Shown here: positions 1 through 9,809 of the stretch, piece after piece
Layout of the letters: the number at the start of each line of letters is the position of its first letter
Numbering within the stretch: the stretch's first letter is position 1
Assembly (NCBI GenBank): GCA_022072045.1
Contig: JAJVIL010000039.1
Coordinates: 1 to 38,814 of the forward strand
Direction of reading: 5' to 3'
Source of the DNA: Burkholderiaceae bacterium
Lineage (GTDB): Bacteria > Pseudomonadota > Gammaproteobacteria > Burkholderiales > Burkholderiaceae_C
Length of the DNA stretch: 38,814 nucleotides
Notes under the pieces: model-generated
The model's database searches: none
Told to the model about the DNA's origin: nothing
The model's input: only the letters and a program-made list of their open reading frames with translations
Made by a program: the position numbers and the translations under genes

Positions 1-318
1 CGGCTGCAGCGGCACTTCCTGCGCGGCAAGGGCGGCAACGCCGGCCGCATCCGCGTGCGGCCGGCGCTCGCGCGGCGCGTGCACTTTCGCACGCTGAACC
101 TCGCCGACCCGCACTGGCCGCCCGGTGCGCCGTTCGACATCGTGTTCTGCCGCAACGTGATGATCTACTTCGACGCCGCCACCCAGCACGCGGTGCTGCA
201 GCGGATGCACGCGGCGCTGGCCCCGGGCGGGCTGTTGTACGCCGGCCATTCGGGGGGCTTCACGCAGGCACGCCAATGGTTCCGCCTGCGCGGAAAGACG
301 ATCTACGTGAAGGTCTGA
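1..318 (+). CDS. cheR: CheR chemotaxis protein methyltransferase, C-terminal part
   Basis: The reading frame is open from the first base, so the start lies before the window; 105 residues are visible. CheR transfers methyl groups from S-adenosylmethionine to glutamates of chemoreceptors in the cytoplasm. The visible part is the end of the SAM-binding Rossmann domain: the FCRNVMIYF motif typical of CheR is followed by the APGGLLYAGHSG strand-turn and a short C-terminal beta strand. The stop is 2 bp before the cheD ATG, and cheB follows, so this is the distal end of a chemotaxis operon that makes the receptor methylation, deamidation and demethylation enzymes together. Identity is firm; the N-terminal receptor-docking domain cannot be judged. 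Confidence 0.93.
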   Translation, partial: RLQRHFLRGKGGNAGRIRVRPALARRVHFRTLNLADPHWPPGAPFDIVFCRNVMIYFDAATQHAVLQRMHAALAPGGLLYAGHSGGFTQARQWFRLRGKTIYVKV

Positions 319-320
319 GC

Positions 321-968
321 ATGTCGCCGCCCGCCGCCGCGCCATCGCCCGCGCCGCCGCCGACGTCGCGGCTCGGGCAACTGCGCACCGCCCGGCGCGC
401 GCCGGGCGAGGCGTCGTTCTTCTACTGGGACGCCAATTTCGGCCGCGACGCCGTGCGCGTGATGCCCGGCGAGCACTTCGTCTCGGACCAGGACATGCTG
501 ATCGTCACCACACTCGGCTCTTGCATCGCGGCGTGCCTGTGGGATCGCGAGCGCCGCATCGGCGGCATGAACCACTTCATGCTGCCCGATGGCGACGGCG
601 GCCGCTACGGCTCGTACGCGATGGAACTGCTGATCAACAACCTGCTCGCGCGCGGTGCGTCGCGCTCGTCGCTCGAAGCCAAGGTGTTCGGCGGCGGCGC
701 GGTGATTCCGGCGATGGCCAGTCTCAACGTGGGCGAGCGCAACACGCAGTTCGTGCTCGACTACCTGCAGCTCGAGCGCATTCCCGTGGTCAGCAAGGAC
801 GTGCTCGACCGTTGCGCGCGCAAGGTCTGCCTGCTGGCATCCAGCGGCAAGGCGCTGGTCAAGCGGCTGACGCCGTCCGACCCGGCCGCGCTCGCGGCGC
901 AGGAGCGTGCCGCCGCCGAGCGGGCGGCGCCGCAGGCCGCCCGCGGCGGGTCGGTAGACCTGTTCTGA
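321..968 (+). CDS. cheD: CheD chemoreceptor glutamine deamidase
   Basis: 215 residues. CheD deamidates glutamines in chemoreceptors and can serve as a CheC/CheY-P partner. The catalytic pair is visible: Cys68 in [11 protein letters not shown] and His85 in GGMNHFMLP, 17 residues apart as in Thermotoga CheD, followed by the glycine-rich KVFGGGAVI segment. The ATG at 321 comes 2 bp after the cheR stop. An in-frame start at 276 lies inside cheR and is rejected. The first 30 residues are rich in Ala and Pro and look disordered. The C-terminal tail is also Ala/Arg-rich and longer than the family core. The gene lies between cheR and cheB, the usual position in proteobacterial chemotaxis operons. Confidence 0.95.
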   Translation: MSPPAAAPSPAPPPTSRLGQLRTARRAPGEASFFYWDANFGRDAVRVMPGEHFVSDQDMLIVTTLGSCIAACLWDRERRIGGMNHFMLPDGDGGRYGSYAMELLINNLLARGASRSSLEAKVFGGGAVIPAMASLNVGERNTQFVLDYLQLERIPVVSKDVLDRCARKVCLLASSGKALVKRLTPSDPAALAAQERAAAERAAPQAARGGSVDLF

Positions 969-972
969 GCCC

Positions 973-2046
973 ATGGACACCCGGGCCCCGATCCGCGTGG
1001 TGGTGGTCGACGACTCGGCGCTGGTGCGCAGGCTGCTGGCCGATCTGATCGACCGCGAGAGCGACATGCAATGCGTCGGCACGGCGGCCGACCCGCTGGC
1101 CGCGCGCGAACTGATCCGCGCCGTCGCGCCGGACGTGATCACGCTCGACGTCGAGATGCCGCGCATGGACGGCATCGACTTCCTGGCGCGCCTGATGCGA
1201 CTGCGGCCGACGCCGGTGGTGATGGTCAGCACGCTCACCGAGCGTGGTGCCGACGTCACTTTGCGCGCACTGGAGCTCGGTGCGGTGGACTTCGTGGCCA
1301 AGCCGCGCATCGGCGTGGCCGATGGTCTGCAGCGGCTGGCCGAAGACATCACCGGCAAGATCCGCGTCGCCGCGCGTGCGCAGGTACGCCGGCTGGAGCG
1401 CGCCGTATCGGGCGGGCAGGCGGCGCAGGTGGCGCCGTTGGGCTTGCTGTCGACCGAGAAGCTCATCTTCATCGGCGCCTCGACCGGCGGCACCGAGGCG
1501 ACCAAGGCGGTGCTGATGCAACTGCCGCCGGATTGCCCGGCGGTGCTGATCACGCAACACATGCCCGCGGGCTTCACCACAAGCTATGCCAGGCGGCTCG
1601 ACTCGCTGTGCCGCCTGCGCGTCAAGGAGGCCGACGACGGCGAGCGCCTGCTGCCCGGCCACGCCTATCTCGCCCCCGGCGGGCGCCACCTGGCGGTGCG
1701 GCGCAGCGGCACCGACTATCTGGCCCAGGTGCGCGACGACGAGCCGGTGAACCGCCACAAGCCATCGGTGGAGGTGCTGTTCGAGTCGGCCGCACGGGTG
1801 GTGGGCCCCAACGCGCTGGCGGTGATGCTCACCGGCATGGGCGCCGACGGCGCCCAGGCGATGCGCCGGATGCGCGAGGCCGGCAGCTACAACATCTGCC
1901 AGGACGAGGCGAGTTGCGTCGTCTTCGGCATGCCGCGCGAGGCGATCGCCCACGGTGCGGCACACGCGGTGCTGCCGCTCACGCGCATCGCCGCCGCGCT
2001 GATCGAGCGCCTCGGGCGCAACGCCGGCCCGATCCATCGCCTCTGA
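973..2046 (+). CDS. cheB: CheB chemotaxis methylesterase/glutamine deamidase, response regulator
   Basis: 357 residues. CheB, activated by phosphorylation from CheA, removes methyl groups from chemoreceptors. Residues 8-125 form a receiver domain with acidic pair DD13-14, phospho-acceptor Asp59 (TLDVEMP) and the conserved Lys in FVAKP. After a linker of about 40 residues, the methylesterase domain shows Ser170 (GASTGGTEA), His196 (TQHMP) and Asp292 (GMGADGA). That is the full catalytic triad, with each residue offset by six from the E. coli enzyme. The ATG is 4 bp after the cheD stop. The gene is the last of this operon: hemW runs convergently toward it, leaving 77 bp between the two stops. 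Confidence 0.97.
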   Translation: MDTRAPIRVVVVDDSALVRRLLADLIDRESDMQCVGTAADPLAARELIRAVAPDVITLDVEMPRMDGIDFLARLMRLRPTPVVMVSTLTERGADVTLRALELGAVDFVAKPRIGVADGLQRLAEDITGKIRVAARAQVRRLERAVSGGQAAQVAPLGLLSTEKLIFIGASTGGTEATKAVLMQLPPDCPAVLITQHMPAGFTTSYARRLDSLCRLRVKEADDGERLLPGHAYLAPGGRHLAVRRSGTDYLAQVRDDEPVNRHKPSVEVLFESAARVVGPNALAVMLTGMGADGAQAMRRMREAGSYNICQDEASCVVFGMPREAIAHGAAHAVLPLTRIAAALIERLGRNAGPIHRL

Positions 2047-2048
2047 GC

Positions 2049-2123
2049 GTGGTCGGCCGCGCCGACGCGCTCCCCCGGGCGCGGAACAGGCTGCGCCCCT
2101 GGCCGCCGGCGCCGCCACGGCAT
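2049..2123. repeat. Hairpin-rich convergent intergenic segment, possible repeat copy or terminator
   Basis: Between the stops of cheB and hemW lies a GC-rich segment with an inverted repeat GGGCGC (2077-2082) / GCGCCC (2093-2098). It begins with GGCCGCGCCGA, resembling the first bases of the palindromic repeats at 4894 and 5964. It could act as a bidirectional terminator, although no T-run follows. Membership of the repeat family is less clear than for the other copies. Confidence 0.35.
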
Positions 2124-3459
<1,336 letters not shown>

Positions 3460-3467
<8 letters not shown>

Positions 3468-4089
3468 GGCGCCACACCTCCTGCATCAGCACGCGCATCC
3501 GGGCGGCGGCCAGCGCACGGTGACTGATCTCGTTCTTCGCCGCGGCGCCGAGTTCGGCCACGCTGCAGCCGTGGCTCGGCACGAGCACCACCGGGTCGTA
3601 GCCGAAGCCGCCGTTGCCGCGCGGCGCGTGCAGCAGCTCGAGTTCCCAGCGGCCCGAGGCGATCAACGGCTCGGGGTCGCGCGCGTGGCGCAGTGCGACC
3701 AGCGTGCTGACGAAGCGCGCGTGCCGGTCGGTCACACCGGCCATGCGCTGCAGCAGCAGCGCGGTGTTGGCGGCGTCCTGCCGCGCACGGCGTTGCTCGC
3801 GATCGCCGCCTTCGGCAACCGCGGGGGCGTAGTGCGCGGAGGCCACCCCCGGCTCGCCGCCGAGCGCATCGACGCACAAACCCGAGTCGTCGGCGATCGC
3901 CGGCCCCTGCGCCAGCGCGGCGGCATGCCGCGCCTTGGCCAGCGCATTCTCGACGAAGGTGCCGTGCGGCTCTTCGGCCTCGGCGATCTGCAGCGCGGGC
4001 TGCGGCAACAGCTGCACCGGCAGCCCGCTCAGCAGCGCCTGCAGTTCGATCAGCTTCTTGGCGTTGTGCGACGCCAGCACCAGCTTCAT
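3460..4089 (-). CDS. rdgB: RdgB/HAM1 family dITP/XTP pyrophosphatase
   Basis: 209 residues. The enzyme hydrolyses non-canonical purine nucleoside triphosphates (dITP, XTP) to monophosphates, keeping them out of DNA and RNA. Family motifs are in order: ASHNAKKLIEL at the N-terminus (the usual SxNxxKxxE), TFVENALAKARHAA, the catalytic ADDSGLCVDALGGEPGVASA, and GGFGYDPVVLVP. The ATG at 4089 starts MKLVLASHN, which matches the family; the frame stays open further upstream but adds only low-complexity sequence. A GGGAGGGTGGG purine-rich stretch lies upstream. The gene follows rph by 64 bp and overlaps hemW, forming an rph-rdgB-hemW operon. Confidence 0.95.
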
Positions 4090-4153
4090 CCGAGCGCCAC
4101 CGAACCCACCCTCCCCGGGTGCGCGCACGCGGCATGCGAGGCAGCGGCTCGGC

Positions 4154-4885
4154 TCACGCGCGCAGGCCCAGCGCGGCGCGCTGCGCCGCGAGCAGCTCGC
4201 CGATGCCCTTGCCGGCCAACGCCAGCAGGCGGTCCATCTCGGGGCGCGAGAAGCTCTGGCCTTCGGCGGTGCCCTGCACCTCGACGAAGCCGCCGGCACC
4301 GGTCATCACCACGTTCATGTCGGTGTCGCAGGCGAAGTCTTCCGCGTACTCCAGGTCGAGCAGCGGCGTACCCTGCACGAGACCCACCGACACCGCGGCC
4401 ACCTGGTTGCGCAGCGGCGATGCGGCGATCTTGCGGTGCTCGAGCAGCCAGCCCACCGCATCGTGCGCGGCGACGTAAGCCCCGGTGATCGCGGCGGTGC
4501 GCGTGCCGCCGTCGGCCTGCAGCACGTCGCAGTCGAGCACGATCGTTCGTTCGCCGAGCGCGGCCAGATCGAACACGCAGCGCAGCGCGCGGCCGATCAG
4601 GCGCTGGATCTCCTGCGTGCGGCCGCTTTGCTTGCCGCGCGCGGCCTCGCGGTCGCCGCGCGTGTGCGTGGCGCGCGGCAGCATGCCGTACTCGGCGGTG
4701 ACCCAGCCTTCGCCGCTGCCGCGCTTGTGCGGCGGCACCTTCTCGTCGACCGACGCGGTGCACAGCACCCTGGTCTGGCCGAAGCACACCAGCACCGAGC
4801 CTTCGGCGTGGCAGGTGTAGCCGCGTTCGATCTGCACCGGCCGCAGCGCGTCGGCCGCACGCCCCTGGCTGCGGAGGTAGGTCAT
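4154..4885 (-). CDS. rph: RNase PH, 3'-to-5' phosphorolytic tRNA-trimming exoribonuclease
   Basis: 243 residues. RNase PH uses phosphate to trim the 3' trailer of tRNA precursors and works as a hexamer of dimers. The PNPase-like fold is recognisable from [15 protein letters not shown] at the N-terminus, [22 protein letters not shown], the phosphate-binding [27 protein letters not shown] region and [20 protein letters not shown]. Length is normal. The start is ATG at 4885. It is the upstream partner of rdgB and hemW; the PP2C gene lies 119 bp upstream on the same strand, separated by a palindromic repeat. Confidence 0.96.
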   Translation of the reverse strand: MTYLRSQGRAADALRPVQIERGYTCHAEGSVLVCFGQTRVLCTASVDEKVPPHKRGSGEGWVTAEYGMLPRATHTRGDREAARGKQSGRTQEIQRLIGRALRCVFDLAALGERTIVLDCDVLQADGGTRTAAITGAYVAAHDAVGWLLEHRKIAASPLRNQVAAVSVGLVQGTPLLDLEYAEDFACDTDMNVVMTGAGGFVEVQGTAEGQSFSRPEMDRLLALAGKGIGELLAAQRAALGLRA

Positions 4886-4893
4886 TGGCGCCC

Positions 4894-4956
4894 GGCCGCC
4901 CGAAGCCGATGACGCGCCCCCTCGGGGGGCCGCGAACGCAGTGAGCTTGGGGGTCT
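4894..4956. repeat. Palindromic dispersed repeat, intergenic copy
   Basis: A GC-rich element between the PP2C stop and the rph start. It begins GGCCGCCCGAAGCCG, has the central palindrome GCCCCCTCGGGGGGC and ends GTGAGCTTGGGGGTCT. It shares start, centre and end with the copy inside hemW at 3186-3246. I recognise the type (CCCCCTCGGGGGGC...GTGAGC.TGGGGG) as a multi-copy intergenic element of Burkholderiales genomes; copy number was not tested. Confidence 0.8.
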
Positions 4957-5004
4957 CATGACGCCATTTTCATCGAAGGCGCGCCGCAGCGCCGTCGACG
5001 CGAG

Positions 5005-5919
5005 CTATGGCTTCTTCTGCGACGAGCGCTTGATCGCTTCGTTGATCTCTTTGATCGAGCGCTCGATCTCGGCCTCGTCGAGTTCGTCGACGGGCTGCTC
5101 GCCGATCAGGCTGGCCTGGATGGTCGAGGCGAACACCTCTTCGCCGAGCGCCTGCGTCTGCACCTCGGCGGCGCCGTCGGCGTCTTCGGCGGCCTCCCAC
5201 TCGGCGGTGAGCACGGTGACGTTGTCGCTCTTGGCGCCGCCGGTGCGCAGCGCGAGTTCGACCAGTTCGGGCACCGCGTCGGAGATCGGCCGCGCCGCCA
5301 GGTGCTCGGTGATCACCGCATCGCTGACGCTGCCCCACAGGCCGTCGGAGCACAGCAGCACGCGGTCGTGCGGCTGCAGCAGCAGCGGCCCGGCGGTGTC
5401 GACCACCGGCTTGCCGGGCGAGCCGAGGCAGGTGAACAGCACGTTGCGGTTGAAGCGTTCGCCCACCGGCACCACCTGCGACAGCGTCTCCTGCAGCTCG
5501 GAGTACGAATGGTCGCGCGTGCGCGCGATCAGCTTGTCGCCGCGCACGAAGTACAGGCGCGAGTCGCCGCAGTGCGCCCAGTAGGCCGCATTGCCCTGCA
5601 TCAGGCACGCCACCACGGTGGTGCGCGGCGTGTCGATCAGCGCCTTCTCGGTGGCATAACGCAGCAGCTGGTGGTGACCAGCGATGATCGCCTCGTGCAG
5701 GAAGCGCAGCGGCTCGGCCAGCGTGGGCTTGGCGTCGCGCTGGAACAGGGCGGCCAGCGTCTGCAGCGCGATCTGCGAGGCGACTTCGCCCTCGGGGTGC
5801 CCGCCCATGCCGTCGGCCAGCGCGAACAGCCCCGCGTCGCGCGTGTAGCAGTAGCCCATGCGGTCTTCGTTCTTCTCGCGGCCGCCTTTGCGGCTGACCT
5901 GGTAGACGGAAAAGCGCAT
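5005..5919 (-). CDS. PP2C-family (PPM) serine/threonine protein phosphatase
   Basis: 304 residues, soluble, no membrane segment. It is predicted to dephosphorylate Ser/Thr-phosphorylated proteins using two metal ions. Metal-ligand motifs are in order: KNEDRMGY near residue 17, LADGMGGHPEGE near 35, HCGDSRLYF near 117, CSDGLWGSVSD near 190 and GAKSDNVTVL near 230. After about residue 245 an acidic, Glu/Ala-rich tail ends in a lysine-rich segment, which could be regulatory. The start is ATG at 5919. The kinase gene lies 131 bp upstream on the same strand, so the two form a writer/eraser pair. The physiological targets are not shown by the sequence. Confidence 0.93.
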   Translation of the reverse strand: MRFSVYQVSRKGGREKNEDRMGYCYTRDAGLFALADGMGGHPEGEVASQIALQTLAALFQRDAKPTLAEPLRFLHEAIIAGHHQLLRYATEKALIDTPRTTVVACLMQGNAAYWAHCGDSRLYFVRGDKLIARTRDHSYSELQETLSQVVPVGERFNRNVLFTCLGSPGKPVVDTAGPLLLQPHDRVLLCSDGLWGSVSDAVITEHLAARPISDAVPELVELALRTGGAKSDNVTVLTAEWEAAEDADGAAEVQTQALGEEVFASTIQASLIGEQPVDELDEAEIERSIKEINEAIKRSSQKKP

Positions 5920-5963
5920 GTTCGCCCGGCGTTCTTGTGGTCAGCGCGGACCGGCCGAGCGCC

Positions 5964-6051
5964 GGGCCGCTCCCGAGCCGGCCGGCGCCCCACGGGCTAC
6001 GCAGCGGCCCGGCACGGGGCCGGGGGGCAGGAGCGAAGCGACGTGCGGGCT
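5964..6051. repeat. Palindromic dispersed repeat between kinase and phosphatase genes
   Basis: It begins GGGCCGCTCCCGAGCCGG and ends GGGGGGCAGGAGCGAAGCG followed by ACGTGCGGGCT. It has the same start and end style as the copy at 4894-4956, with a longer, GC-rich middle. It abuts the stop codon of the kinase gene, so it may serve as its transcript end. The assignment is by eye. Confidence 0.6.
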
Positions 6052-7019
6052 CACGGTTTGGCGCCGGTCTTGAGGTTCTCGAGCTGCAGCTTCAGCCGTT
6101 CGCCGAAGCTGAGCTTGGTGTAGCGGCGCTCGGTTTCGCGCGCCAGCTCCTTCTGCAGCGCGAACACGCTTTGCGGGCGCGACAGCGGATCGAGCGACAT
6201 GCACCACTCGGTCACTTCGATCAGGTTGTCGGAGTACACGTTGCGCAGCCGCGAGAGGCTGAGCGCGAGACGGTCTTTGTCGATGCGCTGCGGCGCGTCG
6301 TTGGGCGGGTAGCCCTGCATGCAGGCGTAGATGCACGCGCCGATCGCGTAGATGTCGGTCCACGGGCCCAGCGTGCCGTCGCGGCGGTACATCTCGGGCG
6401 CGGCGAAGCCGGGTGTGTACATCGGGCGGATGAAGTTGCCCTCCTTGCTCAGCACCTCGCGCGCGGCGCCGAAGTCGAGCATCACCGCCTTGTTGTCGTT
6501 GGTGATGAAGATGTTGGCCGGCTTGATGTCGAGGTGCAGCATCTTGTGCTGGTGCACGATGCGCAAGCCGCGCAGGATCTCGTCGAACAGCGAGCGGATC
6601 GTCGACTCGCGGAACACCTTGTCGCGCTTCAGGTCGCGCGCGGTGACGATGAAGTCCTGCAGGGTGTCGCCCTGCAGGTAGTTCATCACCATGTAGACGG
6701 TTTCGTTCTCGCGGAAGAAGTTCAGCACCGAGACCACGCTCGGGTGCGAGATCTGCGCCAGCGAGCGCCCTTCTTCGAAGAAGCTCTTCAGGCCCAGGCG
6801 GTACAGCGGCTGCTTCTCGGGCTTGACGCGCGGCGTCAGTTCGCCCGGCGAACGCTCGGCCAGCGAGGCCGGCAGGTATTCCTTGATCGCCACCAGGTGG
6901 CGGCTTTCGTCTTCGGCCAGATAGACGACGCCGAAGCCGCCGGCTGCCAACTTCTTCACTACCTGATAGCCGCCAACCACGGTGCCGGCCGGCAACGGCG
7001 CTGGTTTCGGCTTTGACAT
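6051..7019 (-). CDS. Serine/threonine protein kinase (Hanks type)
   Basis: 322 residues. The kinase domain fills almost the whole protein and no transmembrane or extracellular sensor domain is visible, so it should be cytoplasmic. Motifs present: glycine loop LAAGGFGVVYLAED, catalytic Lys in VAIKEYLP, catalytic loop HLDIKPANIFI, LDFGAAR for DFG, and TPGFAAPE for the APE motif. The catalytic loop reads HLD instead of HRD, so the Arg that usually contacts the activation-loop phosphate is missing; Asp, Lys and Asn are kept, so activity is expected. The ATG at 7019 gives MSKPKPAP; the open frame upstream is ignored because it runs into yicC. It is divergent from yicC with only 29 bp between the starts, and pairs with the PP2C gene. 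Confidence 0.92.
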   Translation of the reverse strand: MSKPKPAPLPAGTVVGGYQVVKKLAAGGFGVVYLAEDESRHLVAIKEYLPASLAERSPGELTPRVKPEKQPLYRLGLKSFFEEGRSLAQISHPSVVSVLNFFRENETVYMVMNYLQGDTLQDFIVTARDLKRDKVFRESTIRSLFDEILRGLRIVHQHKMLHLDIKPANIFITNDNKAVMLDFGAAREVLSKEGNFIRPMYTPGFAAPEMYRRDGTLGPWTDIYAIGACIYACMQGYPPNDAPQRIDKDRLALSLSRLRNVYSDNLIEVTEWCMSLDPLSRPQSVFALQKELARETERRYTKLSFGERLKLQLENLKTGAKP

Positions 7020-7048
7020 AATTTGAGTTTTGGCGGCGCGACAGGGCG

Positions 7049-7951
7049 ATGGCAGTCTACAGCATGACCGGTTTCGCGAGCGCCCACGCGAGCCCGCCTG
7101 CGCACTCGCAAGACAGCACGAGTTCACGCGCCGGCGTCACGGTGGAGTTGCGTTCCGTCAACGGCCGCTTCCTCGACCTGTCGCTGCGGCTGCCCGACGA
7201 ATTGCGCAGCCTCGAGCCGGCACTGCGCGAGATCGTCGGCGCCGCCGTGCGACGCGGCAAGATCGAGTTGCGCGTGGTCACACATCGCGACAGCGATGCG
7301 GGGCCCCCGGTGCCTGCGCCCGAGCAGTTGAGCCGCCTCGCTCGGCTGGAATCGAGCGTGCAAACTTGGCTTCCCGCCGCGCGCCCGTTGAGCGTGGCCG
7401 AGGTGCTGCAGTGGAGCCGGAGCGCAGGCGCCGACGAAGACGTGCAGGCGTGCGCGCTGCAGGCCGCGCGCGATTGCGCGGCCGGACTGCGCGAGGCGCG
7501 CGGCCGCGAAGGCGAGCGCCTTGTCGCGGGGATGCTCGAGCGGGTGCGGCAGCTGCGCGCGCTGGCCGCGCAGGCCAAGCCGCTGGTGCCCGCGCTCGTG
7601 CAGCGCCAGCAGCAGCGCTTCATCGAGCGATTCAACGACGCGCTCGCCGCCGCCGGGGCTGCCGATACCGAGTCGCCGCGCGAACGCGCGCTCAGCGAGG
7701 CCGCGGCGTTCGCGCTGCGCATCGACGTCGCCGAGGAGCTGGCTCGGCTCGAAGCCCACCTCGACGAGATCGAACGCCTGCTGAATGCCGGCGGTGAGAT
7801 CGGCAAGCGGCTCGACTTCCTGATCCAGGAACTGCACCGCGAGGCCAACACGCTGGGCTCGAAGTCGGCGACGCTCGAGCTGACCACCATTGCGGTGGAC
7901 ATGAAGGTGCTGATCGAGCAACTGCGCGAGCAGGTGCAGAACATCGAGTAG
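7049..7951 (+). CDS. yicC: YicC family endoribonuclease
   Basis: 300 residues, full length. YicC proteins are endoribonucleases implicated in small-RNA turnover. The N-terminal domain begins MAVYSMTGFASA, with VELRSVNGRFLDLSLRLPDELR, the family signature. The C-terminal DUF1732 part carries IERLLNAGGEIGKRLDFLIQELHREANTLGSKS and ends EQVQNIE. In related genomes I expect gmk directly downstream. Here gmk is 15.8 kb away, and the last 21 bp of this gene (7931-7951) recur exactly at 11268-11288. The 3' end therefore looks like the attachment site of an integrative element. The gene itself is intact, as is normal when an element restores the 3' end of its target. Confidence 0.95.
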   Translation: MAVYSMTGFASAHASPPAHSQDSTSSRAGVTVELRSVNGRFLDLSLRLPDELRSLEPALREIVGAAVRRGKIELRVVTHRDSDAGPPVPAPEQLSRLARLESSVQTWLPAARPLSVAEVLQWSRSAGADEDVQACALQAARDCAAGLREARGREGERLVAGMLERVRQLRALAAQAKPLVPALVQRQQQRFIERFNDALAAAGAADTESPRERALSEAAAFALRIDVAEELARLEAHLDEIERLLNAGGEIGKRLDFLIQELHREANTLGSKSATLELTTIAVDMKVLIEQLREQVQNIE

Positions 7952-8061
7952 GGTTTCGGGGGTCCATGGCGATCCCGCGAACGTGCTCAACCTGTTATGT
8001 CGTAAGGTCTTTTTGTCCCAGGCCGTCCCGGGGCGTTGCAGCCAAGCGCGCGCCTTTTGTG
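7931..8061 (+). repeat. Left att-like direct repeat, yicC 3' end plus element arm (copy 1)
   Basis: The first 21 bp are the end of yicC including its stop. The segment pairs with 11268-11386. The 21-bp core is identical, a less conserved stretch of about 45 bp follows, and then 7999-8061 matches 11325-11386 with about 7 mismatches and 1 gap. A core at the end of a coding gene, followed by integrase remains, is the layout of an attachment site. Because the flank to the right of the core is similar in both copies, both look like element left ends and not like attL plus attR of a single unit. Confidence 0.85.
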
Positions 8062-8089
8062 GGGGTTACTGTGGGGGTTTCGGGGTCCA

Positions 8090-8976
8090 CGCGAGCGAGC
8101 TTGCGCGGCAAGAGCGGCTGCAGATCGAGCGAGGCATCGACGTCGCTGCGGCCAAGCAAGCCGACAAGGCACTCGCGCTCGACGCGCCGACCGTGGATCG
8201 GCTCGCGGACATCTGGCTGGCGCGCTACATCGAACCCCGCTACAAGCACCCGGAGGTCGTTGCGCGTGTGCTGCGGCGGCACGTCCGACCGGTCCGGGGC
8301 AAGCTTGCGCCGCCCGACGTTCAGCCGGCACACATCGATCATGTGTTGACCCGCATCGTTGCCGACGGCGCACCCACGGTCGCCAACGACGCGCTGCGTC
8401 ATCTGAGCTTCATGTTCCGGATGGCCGTGCGCAACCAATGGTCGAGCGGAACCCCGCCGCGGACTTCGAGCTTCTCGACGCTGGCGGCGAGGAGCGCGCG
8501 CGCGAACGATGGTTGACGCTCGAAGAGCTGGCACGCCTGGCCAGGACGATGCGCGAGACCCCGAACTTCGGACGCGAGAACGAGCTTTCCGTGTGGCTGC
8601 TGCTCGCGCTCTGTGTTCGCAAGATGGAGCTGTTGTCGGCGCGCTGGGATGCCTTCCATCTCGAAGAGGGCATCTGGACGCTTGCGAAGGACGACACGAA
8701 GACCAGGTCATCGATCCGCATTCCGCTGTCGGCGCCAGTGATCGCGTGGCTCGAGGAAGCGAGGGTACTGTCATTCGGTCGGCCCTACGTCTTCCCTGCA
8801 AGACGCCTGATCCATCGGCGCAACGGGGAGCAGCGCCGCAACCGCTACGACCATGTCAGCCCGGACACACTGAACGTACCTCTCAAGCGATTGCATGAGC
8901 TCGACATCGAGCATTTCACCGTGCACGATATGCGACGTACCGCAAGAACACACCTCGCGGGGCTCGGTATCGACCG
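8090..8976 (+). pseudogene. Tyrosine recombinase/phage integrase, truncated and frameshifted
   Basis: Two adjacent frames together encode an integrase of the P4/CP4-57 type. The first (to about 8440) gives the core-binding domain, including ADIWLARYIEPRYKHPEVV and ALRHLSFMFRMAVRNQW. The second continues with VERNPAADFELLDAGG and the catalytic domain. The shift at about 8440 is explained by loss of one base in a short G run after the NQW codons. Catalytic residues seen are the first Arg (CVRKMELLSARWDAF) and HxxR in HDMRRTARTHLAGLGI. The sequence then breaks off before the second His and the Tyr nucleophile. The N-terminal arm-binding domain is also missing. It is certainly inactive. It lies directly inside the left att-like repeat, the usual place for an island integrase. 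Confidence 0.88.
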
Positions 8977-9158
8977 ACGTGCGCGCGATTGGCGGCGCGA
9001 CCAGCGCCGCGGCGCTGCGCGCCTTCTGCGCCGAGCGCGTGGCCGACTACGAGGTGCCCGAGACCTGGGCCATAGGCACCGGGCCGCTGCCGCGCAACCT
9101 GAACGGCAAGATCATGAAACGCGTGCTGCGCCAGCGGCTGGCGCCGGCGCTGATCTGA
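8973..9158 (+). pseudogene. C-terminal fragment of an AMP-forming acyl-CoA synthetase
   Basis: About 60 residues remain, ending at a natural TGA: ALRAFCAERVADYEVPE followed by PLPRNLNGKIMKRVLRQRL. This is the C-terminal domain of acyl-CoA synthetases, including the lysine of the LPRNxxGKIxKRxL motif needed for adenylation. Everything before it is gone; the joint with the integrase remnant is near 8970-8976. It has no start of its own. It most likely represents the edge of a deletion that also removed the end of the integrase. The fragment is 12 bp before the permease remnant. Confidence 0.8.
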
Positions 9159-9170
9159 CGCGCGACCGCG

Positions 9171-9780
9171 ATGAAGACTTTCCGCGCCAGGCAGCAGTCG
9201 ATCGTGTTCGCGATCTTCGTCGCGCTGGCGCTCGGCTTCGCGGTGTTCCTGCCCGGGTTCGCGAAGGTCCAGAACCTACTGACCCTGGTGCAGAACGTCG
9301 CCATCCTGGGCATCCTGGAGCTGGGCATGGCGCTGGTCGTGATCGGTCGCGGCATCGACATCTCGATGATCGCGGCGCTTGCCGTGCCGTCGGGACTGCT
9401 GCTGCAGATGGTCGCCGACGGCATGCCGCTGGCCAGCTCGGCACCGCTGGCGCTCGCGTTCGGCCTCGCCAACGGCTGACTCGTCGCCCACGCCGAAGTG
9501 CCGTCGCTGTTCACGACGCTGGCCACGGGGCTGCCGACGCGCCCCATCGTCGTCCTCGAGTACGTGCTCGCGGCGCTGATCGGCGCCTTCGCCGGCATCG
9601 TCATGGCGGCCCGGTCAACAGCATGCCCACGCGCATCTACAACTCGACACTGATCTACGACGTCGTGCTGGTGATCGTGCTCGGCGGCATCGGCCTGTCG
9701 GGCGGTCGCGGCGGCGTGCTCAACGTCGTCGGTACGCTGCTGATCGGCACCATGCTCAACGGCATGACGATCCTGGGCGA
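9171..9780 (+). pseudogene. Sugar ABC transporter permease (RbsC/AraH family), degraded
   Basis: The ATG at 9171 opens a frame with FARVFLP-like hydrophobic segments and the family signature LELGMALVVIGRGIDIS. It hits an in-frame TGA at 9477-9479, where the family normally has a hydrophobic or Trp residue. The same frame continues as LVAHAEVPSLFTTLATGL, then skips a large central part and resumes at VLEYVLAALIGAFAGIV. After a frame change near 9614 the end is recognisable as MPTRIYNSTLIYDVVLVIVL and GTLLIGTMLNGMTILG. So there is at least one nonsense change, one internal deletion and one frameshift. Intact homologues import ribose-type sugars with RbsA and RbsB, neither of which is here. Confidence 0.8.
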
Positions 9781-9809
9781 TCGCCCCGCCATCGGCCGGC
9801 CGTGTCGGC

